This document shows, piece after piece, positions 33,757-42,094 of a stretch of 64,000 nucleotides of DNA (positions are counted from its first letter, which is position 1; every line of letters begins with the position of its first letter). The notes below the pieces were generated by a model that worked only from the letters and a program-made list of their open reading frames with translations, did no database searches and was not told where the DNA came from. Position numbers and translations under genes: made by a program. Source of the stretch: Flectobacillus sp049240685. GTDB taxonomy: Bacteria; Bacteroidota; Bacteroidia; Cytophagales; Spirosomataceae. The stretch is taken from positions 1 through 64,000 of the forward strand of contig NZ_JBMLSD010000259.1 of the NCBI RefSeq assembly GCF_049240685.1, in the 5' to 3' direction.

Positions 33757-34860
33757 TCATTCACCAAATACACCATAGTCGGTGTATCCAGCGGCTCCAC
33801 CTCCAAAGTATTTGGTGCGGTCGCCTTCGTTGAGAGGCCAGTTATTTTGCAGTCGAGCAGGTAGGTCTGGATTGGCAATAAATGGACGACCAAAGGCAAT
33901 CATATCAGCCCATCCTTCTGCCAAGGCTTTTTCTGCACGCTCCTTACTATACTTTCCTGCATAAATCATCGTGCCTTTAAACGCTTGACGAAGTGCGTTT
34001 TTGAAAGCAATAGGCATATCTGGCGCATTATCCCAATCTGCTTCGGCAATATGGATGTATGCTACACCCAAATCTTGTAGCAAGGTTGCCGCCGCCAAAT
34101 ACGTTTCTTCAGGGTTGTCATCGACACAGCCTTGAAGGGTAGTCAAAGGTGCTAACCTCACTCCTACGCGCTCTTTGCCTACTATTTGGCACAGAGTTTC
34201 CACCACTTCTTTCAAAAAGCGAAGTCGGTTTTCCAAGCTTCCTCCGTATTCGTCGGTACGAGTATTGGCTTGACTGTCGATAAATTGATTGATGAGATAC
34301 CCATTAGCAGCATGAAGCTCTACCCCATCAAAACCTGCCTCTAGGGCATTTTGGGCAGCTTTTGCAAAATCTTGGACAATTTCCTTGATTTCAGGAATAG
34401 TCAACGGACGTGGTGCTGAGTGTTGAATCATACCTCCAACTCCAGCTTCTGGACCTTTATTTTCTGGGTCAATAAATACTTTTACTCCCTCCGCTACTAA
34501 AGGTGATGAAGATACTGGCGCTTGACCATCGGGTTGTAAAGAAGTATGCGATACACGCCCAACATGCCATAGTTGAGCAAACATTACCCCACCCTCTTGA
34601 TGAACAGCATTGGTGACTTTTTGCCAGCCTGCTACTTGCTCTGGCGTATAAATCCCAGGCGTCCAAGCGTAGCCTTGACCTTGCTTAGATATTTGTGTTC
34701 CTTCCGAAATAATTAGGCCTGCTGAAGCTCTTTGGCTATAATATTCGGCCATAAGGTCGGTTGTAACTTCACCCTTTGCTGCTCTCGAACGTGTCATAGG
34801 TGGCATGACAATACGATTCTTAAGCGAAATATTTCCTAACGAATATGACTTAAATAACAT
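33757..34860 (-). CDS. Old Yellow Enzyme-family alkene reductase
   Basis: A 367-residue paralogue of the enzyme at 31653-32774, with LKNRIVMPPMTRSRA, WHVGRVSHTS, the substrate-binding VELHAANGYLINQF and the RTDEYGGSLENR segment. The C-terminal part contains TMIYAGKYSKERAEKAL, where the usual GG of the FMN phosphate site is AG. It is the first gene of the leftward group. A 24-bp palindrome at 34913-34936, 53 bases upstream of its ATG, is likely the operator of the cluster. Confidence 0.93.
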   Translation of the reverse strand: MLFKSYSLGNISLKNRIVMPPMTRSRAAKGEVTTDLMAEYYSQRASAGLIISEGTQISKQGQGYAWTPGIYTPEQVAGWQKVTNAVHQEGGVMFAQLWHVGRVSHTSLQPDGQAPVSSSPLVAEGVKVFIDPENKGPEAGVGGMIQHSAPRPLTIPEIKEIVQDFAKAAQNALEAGFDGVELHAANGYLINQFIDSQANTRTDEYGGSLENRLRFLKEVVETLCQIVGKERVGVRLAPLTTLQGCVDDNPEETYLAAATLLQDLGVAYIHIAEADWDNAPDMPIAFKNALRQAFKGTMIYAGKYSKERAEKALAEGWADMIAFGRPFIANPDLPARLQNNWPLNEGDRTKYFGGGAAGYTDYGVFGE

Positions 34861-34912
34861 AACTCATCTTGTTTTGATTGATGTTACAAAGTTCATACAA
34901 AGCAGGCATTCT

Positions 34913-34936
34913 AACCTGTGACCTAGGTCACAAGTT
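34913..34936. promoter_or_regulatory. 24-bp palindromic operator upstream of the Old Yellow Enzyme cluster
   Basis: The core TGTGACCTAGGTCACA (34917-34932) is a perfect 16-bp palindrome, extended by AAC and GTT at the ends with one mismatched pair (34916/34933). Position and symmetry fit a dimeric repressor such as an HxlR- or MarR-type sensor of electrophiles. The regulator is not in this window. Confidence 0.7.
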
Positions 34937-34950
34937 TAGGGGAGTTGTGA

Positions 34951-35033
34951 GGGAACAGGCACTAGGCATCAGTGATAGAACAAATACGAACACGTTTTCA
35001 TGTATTTCTCTCTTTGCCTCTTTGCCTGTTCCC
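34951..35033. repeat. Inverted repeat GGGAACAGGC...GCCTGTTCCC
   Basis: Perfect 10-bp arms (34951-34960 and 35024-35033) around a 63-base loop with family-A-like words (ACTAGGCATCAG, TTTGCCTCTTTGCC). It lies directly behind the leftward GNAT gene. Confidence 0.55.
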
Positions 35034-35046
35034 TAATGCCTTTTTT

Positions 35047-35529
35047 TTATATTTTCTTCACATAAAAATGTGTATCTACAGCCATGATTGGGAAGCTTTC
35101 TGGTAAATCTTGTTTGGGAAGATAGGTAAAGCCATTTCTTTCATAAAAACGAATAGCGGCTTGTAAGCGCTCTATAGTGCCGAGATAGAGATGTTGCATT
35201 TGTGCTTCTTGCGCTTTTGTTGTGAGCGTATCAAGCAGTTTTTGGGCAATCCCTAATTCTTTTCCTCTAAATTCCTTTTTCACAAACATTTTACGGATAG
35301 CACCAATAGGCCCACCACAGTCGATGAGGGCAATGGTACCTACTACCTCATCACCTTGAACAGCCACCCAAAAGTTGCCATTGCCTTGTTGATAAAAATT
35401 GGGAATTTCTAATAAATCGGGTTGGTCTTGGATAGTGATTGGCACCTGAAACTCCACCTGTTGAATAGTCAGAATCAAATTTACAATTTGCTCTGTGTCT
35501 TGCGATTGAAAAGTTCTAATTTGAATCAT
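35047..35529 (-). CDS. GNAT-family N-acetyltransferase
   Basis: A 160-residue acetyltransferase. The acetyl-CoA binding region is seen as IRKMFVKKEFRGKELGIAQKLLDTL (RxxGxG/A-type loop at about 87-98, with RGKELG). WVAVQGDEVVGTIALID precedes it, and AAIRFYERNGFTYL supplies the C-terminal motif. The substrate is unknown. The frame extends to 35577 through an intergenic repeat-like stretch; the ATG at 35527-35529 (MIQIRTF) begins the first beta-strand and is preferred. Confidence 0.85.
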   Translation of the reverse strand: MIQIRTFQSQDTEQIVNLILTIQQVEFQVPITIQDQPDLLEIPNFYQQGNGNFWVAVQGDEVVGTIALIDCGGPIGAIRKMFVKKEFRGKELGIAQKLLDTLTTKAQEAQMQHLYLGTIERLQAAIRFYERNGFTYLPKQDLPESFPIMAVDTHFYVKKI

Positions 35530-35946
35530 CGGGATAAGTATAAATGCTGAATGATGAGTTACGAATTGTGAGTACAAAATAAGATTGAATCATTTAGCTT
35601 TCGGTTATCAGCTATGGGCACTCGTAAAATGTTTCTTTGGTTTCCTAGAAAAGAAAAGATATTAAACCTTTTATAGAGCATAATACATACAGCATAGTAA
35701 TACAATTTTACTTAGCACTTCAAAATAAGTAATCACTTACGTAACTATTTACGAAATTAAAAAAATGGAGAAATAATTCAACATTTTTACTTAATTTTTT
35801 TGATAAACTCGAATAAAAAACACCGTAGGTGCGAAAGAACACCAACTATCGTGAAGTCTTTCGCACCTACGGCGCTCTAAAAGGAATATAAGACAATATT
35901 TAATAACTTGTATTTAAGGCAAGGACAACTCATCACTTAAAACTCT
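35530..35946. repeat. Intergenic region with a 15-bp inverted repeat, 417 bp
   Basis: CCGTAGGTGCGAAAG (35823-35837) and its exact complement (35858-35872) flank a 20-base loop, giving a long hairpin between the histidine kinase end and the GNAT start. The segment 35545-35580 carries a GAATGATGAGTTACGAATTGTGAG-type end motif. No gene was seen. Confidence 0.65.
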
Positions 35947-36975
35947 CTATTCTTTCGATAACTTAAATGAAAAAGTTGTGCCTTTATCGGGTTTGGATGC
36001 TACGGTGATTTTGGTTTTATGGGCATTCAAAATATGCTTTACAATAGCCAAACCAAGTCCAGATGAACCATCCGAACGGCTACGGGCTTTATCGACACGG
36101 TAAAAACGTTCGAAAATTCGGCTCAAATGTTCTGGAGCGATCCCAGGTCCATTATCTTTTACTGAAATACGCCAGTCTTTCTTTTCATCTTCAAAAACAA
36201 CTAATACTCTTCCATCTTCATTACCGTATTTAATTGCGTTTTCAACCAAATTGGTAATCACTTGTCCTATTCGTTGTGCGTCGGCTTTTACCCAAACTTG
36301 AGTTTCTGGCGATTTTATTTGCAGACTTACATTTTTGGTTTCGGCTTTGCTTTCTAATTGCTCAAAAACCTCTTTCGTAATTTGTTTGATATCTATTCGC
36401 TCTCTATTCATGCGAATATCGCCTGTTTCCATTTGAGAGAGTGTCAATAAATCTTTCACCAAAATATCGAGCCCATCCAAACTTTTGGCTGCTTTCGTCA
36501 AGAACTTTACTCGTACACGCTCGTCGTCCATAGCGCCATCTAACAAGGTATGTACAAACCCTTGCGCCGCAAAAATGGGTGTTTTGAGTTCGTGCGAAAC
36601 GTTGGCCAAAAACTCACGACGGTATTTTTCAAGTCGTTTTAACTCATTAACTTCTTGTTCCTTTTTGGAAACATAGACAAACAATTCGTCATTTAATTTT
36701 TTGAGTGGATTGGCATTTTTGTAGAGTTTTTTGCGAGAAACTCCAAAATCCTTCATCTTCAAACGATTGATGGTATCATACATCTTGTTGATTTCTTGAA
36801 ATACCAGATAATCAAGCGTGAAATAGATGAGCAATCCTGCAATAATAAATGAAGCGATAAAACAGATAAAGAGAATGTTGGCGTTGGCCTCGGGCAAAAA
36901 AGAGAGAAAAGAAGTCGTAAAAATGGCAATTACTATCGAAAGTAGTGTGGCCAACAACTTGGGATTTAATAACAT
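35947..36975 (-). CDS. Sensor histidine kinase (PhoR-like, minimal sensor)
   Basis: A 342-residue membrane kinase. Two N-terminal membrane helices (about 7-27 and 34-55) are separated by only a few residues, so there is almost no periplasmic sensor. A linker follows, then the dimerisation/phosphoacceptor helix with NVSHELKTPI (His128), the ATP-binding N box (NLVENAIKYG), the G1 box (VKDNGPGIAPEHL) and G2 (GSSGLGLAIVKHIL). The layout resembles PhoR-type kinases. No response regulator gene is adjacent, so its partner is outside the window. It is divergent from purB. Confidence 0.9.
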   Translation of the reverse strand: MLLNPKLLATLLSIVIAIFTTSFLSFLPEANANILFICFIASFIIAGLLIYFTLDYLVFQEINKMYDTINRLKMKDFGVSRKKLYKNANPLKKLNDELFVYVSKKEQEVNELKRLEKYRREFLANVSHELKTPIFAAQGFVHTLLDGAMDDERVRVKFLTKAAKSLDGLDILVKDLLTLSQMETGDIRMNRERIDIKQITKEVFEQLESKAETKNVSLQIKSPETQVWVKADAQRIGQVITNLVENAIKYGNEDGRVLVVFEDEKKDWRISVKDNGPGIAPEHLSRIFERFYRVDKARSRSDGSSGLGLAIVKHILNAHKTKITVASKPDKGTTFSFKLSKE

Positions 36976-37075
36976 AACTTCAACTTTAAGAAATAATTCA
37001 TCAAAGTTTGGGCTTTTTTTTGAAACTCTTGGTGTTTGTTGTGTTAAATCTCAGGATATGCAAGCAAAAACTTTG

Positions 37076-37083
37076 TACCTTTG
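37076..37083 (+). promoter_or_regulatory. -7 promoter element of purB
   Basis: TACCTTTG followed by CACTTTG, 18 bases before the purB ATG; the -33 element is not obvious. Confidence 0.45.
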
Positions 37084-37101
37084 CACTTTGAAAGCATAAT
37101 T

Positions 37102-38448
37102 ATGGAACTGAATCAATTATCTGCCATTTCTCCAGTCGATGGACGCTACCGCAAGCAAGTAGAAAGTCTTGCTCCTTATTTCTCAGAATTCGGACTAATC
37201 AAGTACCGTGTCCTTATCGAAATTGAGTATTTTATTGCGCTCTGCGAAATTCCATTGCCACAACTCGAAGGTGTCAGCAAAGACCTTTTTGGTGCCTTGC
37301 GTGATATTTATCGTAATTTCACTGAAGAAGATGCCCTTTGGATTAAAGAAACTGAAAAAGTAACCAACCACGACGTAAAGGCGGTTGAGTACTTTATCAA
37401 ACATAAACTAAGCAACTTTGGTATTGAACAATACCTTGAGTTTATCCACTTTGGTTTGACTTCGCAAGATGTCAACAACACGGCTATCCCACTTTCGTTG
37501 AAAGATGCAATGGATACAGTTGTTTTACCAAAACTTCAAGAGGTTATTGAAAAAATCAAAGCCTTGGGTGAAGAGTGGAAAGATGTAGCTTTGTTGGCAC
37601 ACACTCACGGACAGCCAGCCTCTCCTACTCGCTTAGGCAAAGAGTTTTGGGTATTTGCCGAACGTCTTGAGCGCCAAATGGACTTGCTAAAAACGATTCC
37701 TTACTCTGCCAAATTTGGCGGAGCAACAGGTAATTTCAATGCTCATAATGTAGCATATCCTGAAACTAGCTGGATTGACTTCGGTAACAACTTCGTAGGT
37801 TCTTTGGGTTTGTCTCGTAGCAAATACACTACACAAATCGAGCATTACGATAACTTGGCGGCTTTGATGGATAATTTAAAACGCCTCAACAATATCGTAT
37901 TAGACCTTGACCGTGATGTTTGGACATACGTATCAATGGGCTATTTCAAGCAAAAAATCAAGGCAGGTGAAGTTGGTTCGTCGGCAATGCCACACAAAGT
38001 AAACCCAATTGATTTTGAAAACTCAGAAGGTAACGTAGGTATTGCCAATGCTTTGTATGAATTTTTGGCAGCAAAACTGCCAGTTTCTCGTTTACAGCGT
38101 GACCTTACTGACTCTACGGTATTGCGTAATTTGGGCGTTCCAGTAGCACATCAGATTATTGCATTAACAGCATTATTGAGAGGTTTGAACAAATTGGAAT
38201 TGAACCAAGATGCCATCAATACCGACCTTGAAGATAACTGGGCAGTTGTAGCCGAAGCGATTCAAACGATTTTGCGTCGTGAAGGTTATCCACAACCTTA
38301 TGAGGCATTGAAAGCATTGACTCGTAAAAACGAAAAAATCACGTCAAAAACAATTGCAAACTTTATCGATTCTCTTGAGATTAGCGATAAAGTGAAATAT
38401 GAATTAAAACGTATTTCTCCGTTTAATTACCTTGGAATCTTGGAGTAA
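37102..38448 (+). CDS. purB: Adenylosuccinate lyase
   Basis: A cytoplasmic lyase acting twice in purine synthesis (SAICAR to AICAR, and adenylosuccinate to AMP). The 448-residue protein carries the fumarase/aspartase superfamily signature SSAMPHKVNPIDFENSEGN (about 293-311). It also has the conserved HTHGQPASPTRLGKEF (about 172-187) and TSQDVNNTA. Its size fits the E. coli-type branch. The ATG at 37102 (MELNQLSAISPVDGRY) matches the usual N-terminus; the in-frame TTG at 37081 overlaps the -7 element and is rejected. It is monocistronic, with the trp leader following. Confidence 0.96.
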   Translation: MELNQLSAISPVDGRYRKQVESLAPYFSEFGLIKYRVLIEIEYFIALCEIPLPQLEGVSKDLFGALRDIYRNFTEEDALWIKETEKVTNHDVKAVEYFIKHKLSNFGIEQYLEFIHFGLTSQDVNNTAIPLSLKDAMDTVVLPKLQEVIEKIKALGEEWKDVALLAHTHGQPASPTRLGKEFWVFAERLERQMDLLKTIPYSAKFGGATGNFNAHNVAYPETSWIDFGNNFVGSLGLSRSKYTTQIEHYDNLAALMDNLKRLNNIVLDLDRDVWTYVSMGYFKQKIKAGEVGSSAMPHKVNPIDFENSEGNVGIANALYEFLAAKLPVSRLQRDLTDSTVLRNLGVPVAHQIIALTALLRGLNKLELNQDAINTDLEDNWAVVAEAIQTILRREGYPQPYEALKALTRKNEKITSKTIANFIDSLEISDKVKYELKRISPFNYLGILE

Positions 38449-38568
38449 GATATTGGTCTTCAGCTATTGGCAATAAGTTTTCAGCAACAAAAGCTGTTTT
38501 TCTAAAGTGCTCAAAAGTAAGATTAATGCCTTTATTCTATCATTTTTGTATTTTTTTGAAAAACTTTT

Positions 38569-38598
38569 TTTGAAAAACAAATTTTCGAATTAAGTTTG
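38569..38598 (+). promoter_or_regulatory. Promoter of the trp operon
   Basis: TTTG (38569-38572), 18-base spacer, TAAGTTTG (38591-38598): a full match to the Bacteroidota TTTG-N-TAnnTTTG promoter. It lies 30 bases before the leader-peptide ATG. Confidence 0.75.
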
Positions 38599-38628
38599 CA
38601 AAAAATACAAAAGCAGATTTTCTAAAAA

Positions 38629-38685
38629 ATGACAACAAATTTCAAAAATACAGCATGGTGGTGGCAACTGACGAAACTCGGTTGA
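38629..38685 (+). CDS. trpL: trp operon leader peptide
   Basis: An 18-codon frame, MTTNFKNTAWWWQLTKLG, with three consecutive Trp codons (TGG at 38656-38664) and a TGA at 38683-38685. It sits between a good promoter and a terminator/antiterminator pair upstream of trpE. Ribosome stalling at the Trp codons when charged tRNA-Trp is scarce should favour the antiterminator. Three Trp in 18 residues directly before a trp operon is very unlikely by chance. The peptide itself presumably has no other function. Confidence 0.9.
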   Translation: MTTNFKNTAWWWQLTKLG

Positions 38686-38761
38686 GCAGTACCTTATTGT
38701 ATTTTCGGAAAAAACATATCATTCGAAAAGACCTACTGTTCAACCAGTAGGTCTTTTTTTT
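38680..38761 (+). promoter_or_regulatory. trp attenuator: antiterminator and rho-independent terminator
   Basis: The terminator is GACCTACTG (38730-38738) paired with CAGTAGGTC (38745-38753), extended by AAAA/TTTT and followed by eight T. The antiterminator is GGTTGAGCAGTA (38680-38691) paired with TACTGTTCAACC (38734-38745), 12 pairs with one G-U; it uses the left arm of the terminator, so the two are exclusive. The leader stop codon lies in the antiterminator's left strand, so a ribosome that finishes the peptide masks it and termination follows. Confidence 0.9.
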
Positions 38762-38832
38762 GTGTCCAATAGATTTTGCCAAAAGTTAACCATTGATTTT
38801 AACAGGTAGCAAACCTACCACACCCTAACATC

Positions 38833-40239
38833 ATGAAATTTACCGTTCAGACAGTTCAGAAAAAGAAGTTAGCCGACACGATTACTCCAGTGGGGGTATT
38901 TCTTAAACTAAGAAACAAGTTTAAGAATACCGTAATTCTAGAAAGTGCTGATTATCATGGCAAAGAGCATGGCTACAGCCATATTGCGTGTGATCCAGTG
39001 GCAAGTTTTATCATCGACAACGATGTTGTAACTCAAACTTTCCCCGATGGTACCGTCGAAACATTTACCTTGGCTCGTCGCAAAGATGCTGTACAAGCTT
39101 TGTTGAATTTTGCTGAAAGATTTGAATGGACTCGCCAACCTGATTATGCGCCAATGGCCAACGGGATGTTTGGACATATTTCTTATGATGCTGTAGAGTA
39201 TTTTGAGGATATTGAGATTCAAGAAAAGAACGAGAATACCGAAATTCCGCAGATTATCTATTATGTATATCGCTATGTAATTGCGATTAATCACTTCAAA
39301 GATGAGCTTTCGTTGTATGCCCACGAATACAATGGAGCTACAGAACCATCATTGGAATCACTAGAAATGCTACTTGATTTGCCTCACTACGCGACCAAGT
39401 CATTTACCGTAACGGGCGATGAAATCACGAACGTTACCGATGATGAAATGCGTGAGGTAATCAAAATTTGTATTCAACATTGCTTGCGTGGGGATGTATT
39501 CCAAATTGTACCTTCACGCCGTTTTAGCCGTACTTTTGAAGGTGACGATTTCCAAGTATATCGTGCGTTGCGTTCGATTAACCCATCGCCATATATGTTT
39601 TATTTTGATTATGAAAACTATCGTATTTTTGGGGCATCGCCTGAAAAACAAATTCAAATCAAAAACGGACTCGCTGAAATTCACCCAATTGCAGGTACAT
39701 TCCGCCGTACAGGTGACGACGAAAAAGATGCTGAATTGGCTCGCCAACTCCACGCTGACCCTAAAGAATCAGCCGAACACGTTATGCTAGTTGACTTAGC
39801 TCGCAACGACTTGTCGCGTAGCTCGGATATTGTCAAAGTTGAAACTTTCAAGGAAGTTCAATTTTTCTCACATGTAATCCACTTGGTATCGAAGGTTACA
39901 GGTCACATGACAGCTGGCACAAACCCATTGCAATTGGTTGCAGATACTTTCCCTGCTGGAACGTTATCAGGCGCACCAAAACACAATGCTATGACCATCA
40001 TCAATCGCCTCGAAACTACCAACCGTCATATCTACGGTGGGGCTATTGGGTACATGGACTTCCAAGGTAATTTTAACCATGCTATTGCTATTCGTACATT
40101 CTTGAGCAAAAACAACACACTTTATTACCAAGCAGGAATGGGTGTAGTAGCAAAATCTGTTATCGAAAGCGAAATGCAGGAAGTACACAACAAATTAGCT
40201 GCCTTGCGCAAAGCATTGGAAGTAGCCGAACAAATCTAG
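38833..40239 (+). CDS. trpE: Anthranilate synthase component I
   Basis: First step of tryptophan synthesis: chorismate plus ammonia (supplied by TrpG) gives anthranilate. The 468-residue protein has the feedback-binding LES-type motif near the N-terminus (TVILESADYHGKEHGYS, about 34-50). The chorismate-binding core contains FQIVPSRRFSR, HPIAGTFRRTG, DPKESAEHVMLVDLARND, TFPAGTLSGAPK and YGGAIGYMDF. Inhibition by tryptophan is therefore likely, in addition to the attenuator upstream. It is the first structural gene of trpEGDCFB; trpG starts 36 bases after the stop. Confidence 0.96.
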   Translation: MKFTVQTVQKKKLADTITPVGVFLKLRNKFKNTVILESADYHGKEHGYSHIACDPVASFIIDNDVVTQTFPDGTVETFTLARRKDAVQALLNFAERFEWTRQPDYAPMANGMFGHISYDAVEYFEDIEIQEKNENTEIPQIIYYVYRYVIAINHFKDELSLYAHEYNGATEPSLESLEMLLDLPHYATKSFTVTGDEITNVTDDEMREVIKICIQHCLRGDVFQIVPSRRFSRTFEGDDFQVYRALRSINPSPYMFYFDYENYRIFGASPEKQIQIKNGLAEIHPIAGTFRRTGDDEKDAELARQLHADPKESAEHVMLVDLARNDLSRSSDIVKVETFKEVQFFSHVIHLVSKVTGHMTAGTNPLQLVADTFPAGTLSGAPKHNAMTIINRLETTNRHIYGGAIGYMDFQGNFNHAIAIRTFLSKNNTLYYQAGMGVVAKSVIESEMQEVHNKLAALRKALEVAEQI

Positions 40240-40275
40240 TATTCAACTGACTTTTGGGTCAAATCGCATAAAAAC

Positions 40276-40842
40276 ATGAAAATCTTAGTACTCGACAATT
40301 ACGACTCTTTTGTATATAATCTTGTATATATTCTCAAAGATTTAGGAAACGACGTGGACGTTTTCAGAAATGATAAAATTGCTTTAGAAGAAGTAAAAAA
40401 ATATGATAAAATCCTTCTATCTCCAGGACCCGGTATTCCTGAAGAAGCAGGTATTTTACTAGACGTTATCAAAGAATATGCGCCAAGCAAAAGTATCTTT
40501 GGCGTTTGCCTAGGTCACCAAGCTATTGGTGAAGCTTTTGGAGCTAAGCTTCTCAATATGGGCGATGTACTACATGGGGTAACTACTAAATGTATCATTA
40601 CTCAACCCAACGAAGTACTTTTTCAAGGCGTACCCAAAGAGGTAGATGTATGTCGTTATCACTCATGGACGGTTGTTCCAGAAACAATGCCTGAAGATTT
40701 GATTATTACAGCTATAGACGATAAAGGTTTTGTAATGGCCGAAGCTCATACCAAATACGATATTCGTGGGGTACAGTTTCACCCAGAAGCCTATCTTACT
40801 CAGTTTGGTGTCAAAATGGTTGAAAACTGGGTAAAAAGCTAA
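40276..40842 (+). CDS. trpG: Anthranilate synthase component II (glutamine amidotransferase)
   Basis: A class I glutamine amidotransferase that releases ammonia for TrpE. The 188-residue protein shows the oxyanion segment LLSPGPGIPEEAG (about 48-60), the nucleophile Cys78 in GVCLGHQAIGEAFG and the His/Glu pair in GVQFHPEAYL (about 167-176). In some Bacteroidota a single TrpG also serves p-aminobenzoate synthesis; that cannot be judged here. It lies between trpE and trpD. Confidence 0.96.
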   Translation: MKILVLDNYDSFVYNLVYILKDLGNDVDVFRNDKIALEEVKKYDKILLSPGPGIPEEAGILLDVIKEYAPSKSIFGVCLGHQAIGEAFGAKLLNMGDVLHGVTTKCIITQPNEVLFQGVPKEVDVCRYHSWTVVPETMPEDLIITAIDDKGFVMAEAHTKYDIRGVQFHPEAYLTQFGVKMVENWVKS

Positions 40843-40908
40843 TGACTTTTTATTTCCCTAAAATATTCCAGTGTTTTCAACTTAGCGTCTAGCGCAAATA
40901 TTTCAACT

Positions 40909-41895
40909 ATGAAGTCTTTTTTAAATAAACGCATTGCTGGTAATCAATTAACGCAAGAAGAGGCTTATGCAGCCCTTTCGATTATTGGTAGAGGAGATGC
41001 AAACCCATCTCAAATAGCAGCATTTTTAACTACCTATATGATTCAGGCTATTACGCCAGAAGAATTGGAAGGTTTTAGAGATGCCATGCTCGATTTGGCA
41101 GTAACGATTGACCTATCGGCATACGATCCAATGGATTTGTGTGGTACTGGTGGCGATGGTAAAGATACCTTCAATATTTCCACAACAGCCTCTTTTGTGG
41201 TAGCAGGCGCTGGTCAGTCTATTGCCAAACATGGCAATCATGGAGTTTCTTCTTCGGTTGGGTCATCAACAGTTTTAGAATACCTAGGCGTAAGATTCTC
41301 GAATGATGAGGAGTATTTACGAGGTAAAATCGAGCAAGCAGGTATTTGTTTTTTGCATGCCCCACTATTTCATCCTGCTATGCGATTTGTAGGTCCTATT
41401 CGTAAAGAGCTTGGCATGAAGACTTTCTTCAACATGCTTGGCCCTATCTTGAATCCTGCAAAAGTGCAAAAACAAATCACAGGAGTATATAATGAAGAAG
41501 TGCTAAAATTATACGGTGCCATCTTTGAGAAAACTGGCAAAAACTTCGGCGTTTTGTATGGATTAGATGGTTATGACGAAATTTCATTGACGGGAGACTT
41601 TGTTTTGATTACACAAAAAGGAATTGAAACCATTTCTCCAAAACAATTAGGCTTCTCAAAGTGTAGTCCAGAAGAGTTGCATGGTGGTCATACAGTAGAA
41701 GAGTCAGCCAAAATCTTGACATCGGTATTAAGCAATGAAGGCACCAAAGCACAAACAGAAGTAGTATTGGCTAATGCCGCTACTGCGCTGTATTGTGCAA
41801 GCGACAATCTGAGTTTAGAAGATGCCGTAGCCAAAGCCAAAGAATCATTAGAAAGTGGTAAAGCACTCGAATCTTTCAAGAAATTTATTGCTTAA
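40909..41895 (+). CDS. trpD: Anthranilate phosphoribosyltransferase
   Basis: Transfers phosphoribose from PRPP to anthranilate. The 328-residue protein has the PRPP-binding GTGGDGKDTFNIST (about 81-94) and the second conserved stretch KHGNHGVSSSVGSSTVLEYLG (about 105-125). GPILNPAKVQKQITGVY follows. Length is normal. It is an independent gene, not fused to trpG as in enterobacteria. A 199-base gap with family-A-like repeat words separates it from trpC. Confidence 0.96.
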   Translation: MKSFLNKRIAGNQLTQEEAYAALSIIGRGDANPSQIAAFLTTYMIQAITPEELEGFRDAMLDLAVTIDLSAYDPMDLCGTGGDGKDTFNISTTASFVVAGAGQSIAKHGNHGVSSSVGSSTVLEYLGVRFSNDEEYLRGKIEQAGICFLHAPLFHPAMRFVGPIRKELGMKTFFNMLGPILNPAKVQKQITGVYNEEVLKLYGAIFEKTGKNFGVLYGLDGYDEISLTGDFVLITQKGIETISPKQLGFSKCSPEELHGGHTVEESAKILTSVLSNEGTKAQTEVVLANAATALYCASDNLSLEDAVAKAKESLESGKALESFKKFIA

Positions 41896-42094
41896 GTTGG
41901 TACGCTTTAGGCTGTAAGCTATATGCATTAGGCAAGCACAACATCTAAAGAACCACAGATATTTTTTGCCGAGAGCTCATAGCTAAAAATCCAAGGCCAA
42001 ATAGTTGAATTTAATTGTGGGTAAAAGTATTGATCACTGAAATTTTAATTTCACAACTCAGCACTCACACTTAATGCCCAAAAACCTTTAAGAA
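41896..42094. repeat. Repeat-like spacer inside the trp operon
   Basis: 199 bases between trpD and trpC with words of repeat family A (TTTAGGCTGTAAGC, GCATTAGGCAAGCAC, GAGCTCATAGCT) and the end motif TCACAACTCAGCACTCACA. No promoter with both elements was recognised, so the operon may be transcribed through it. Confidence 0.5.
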
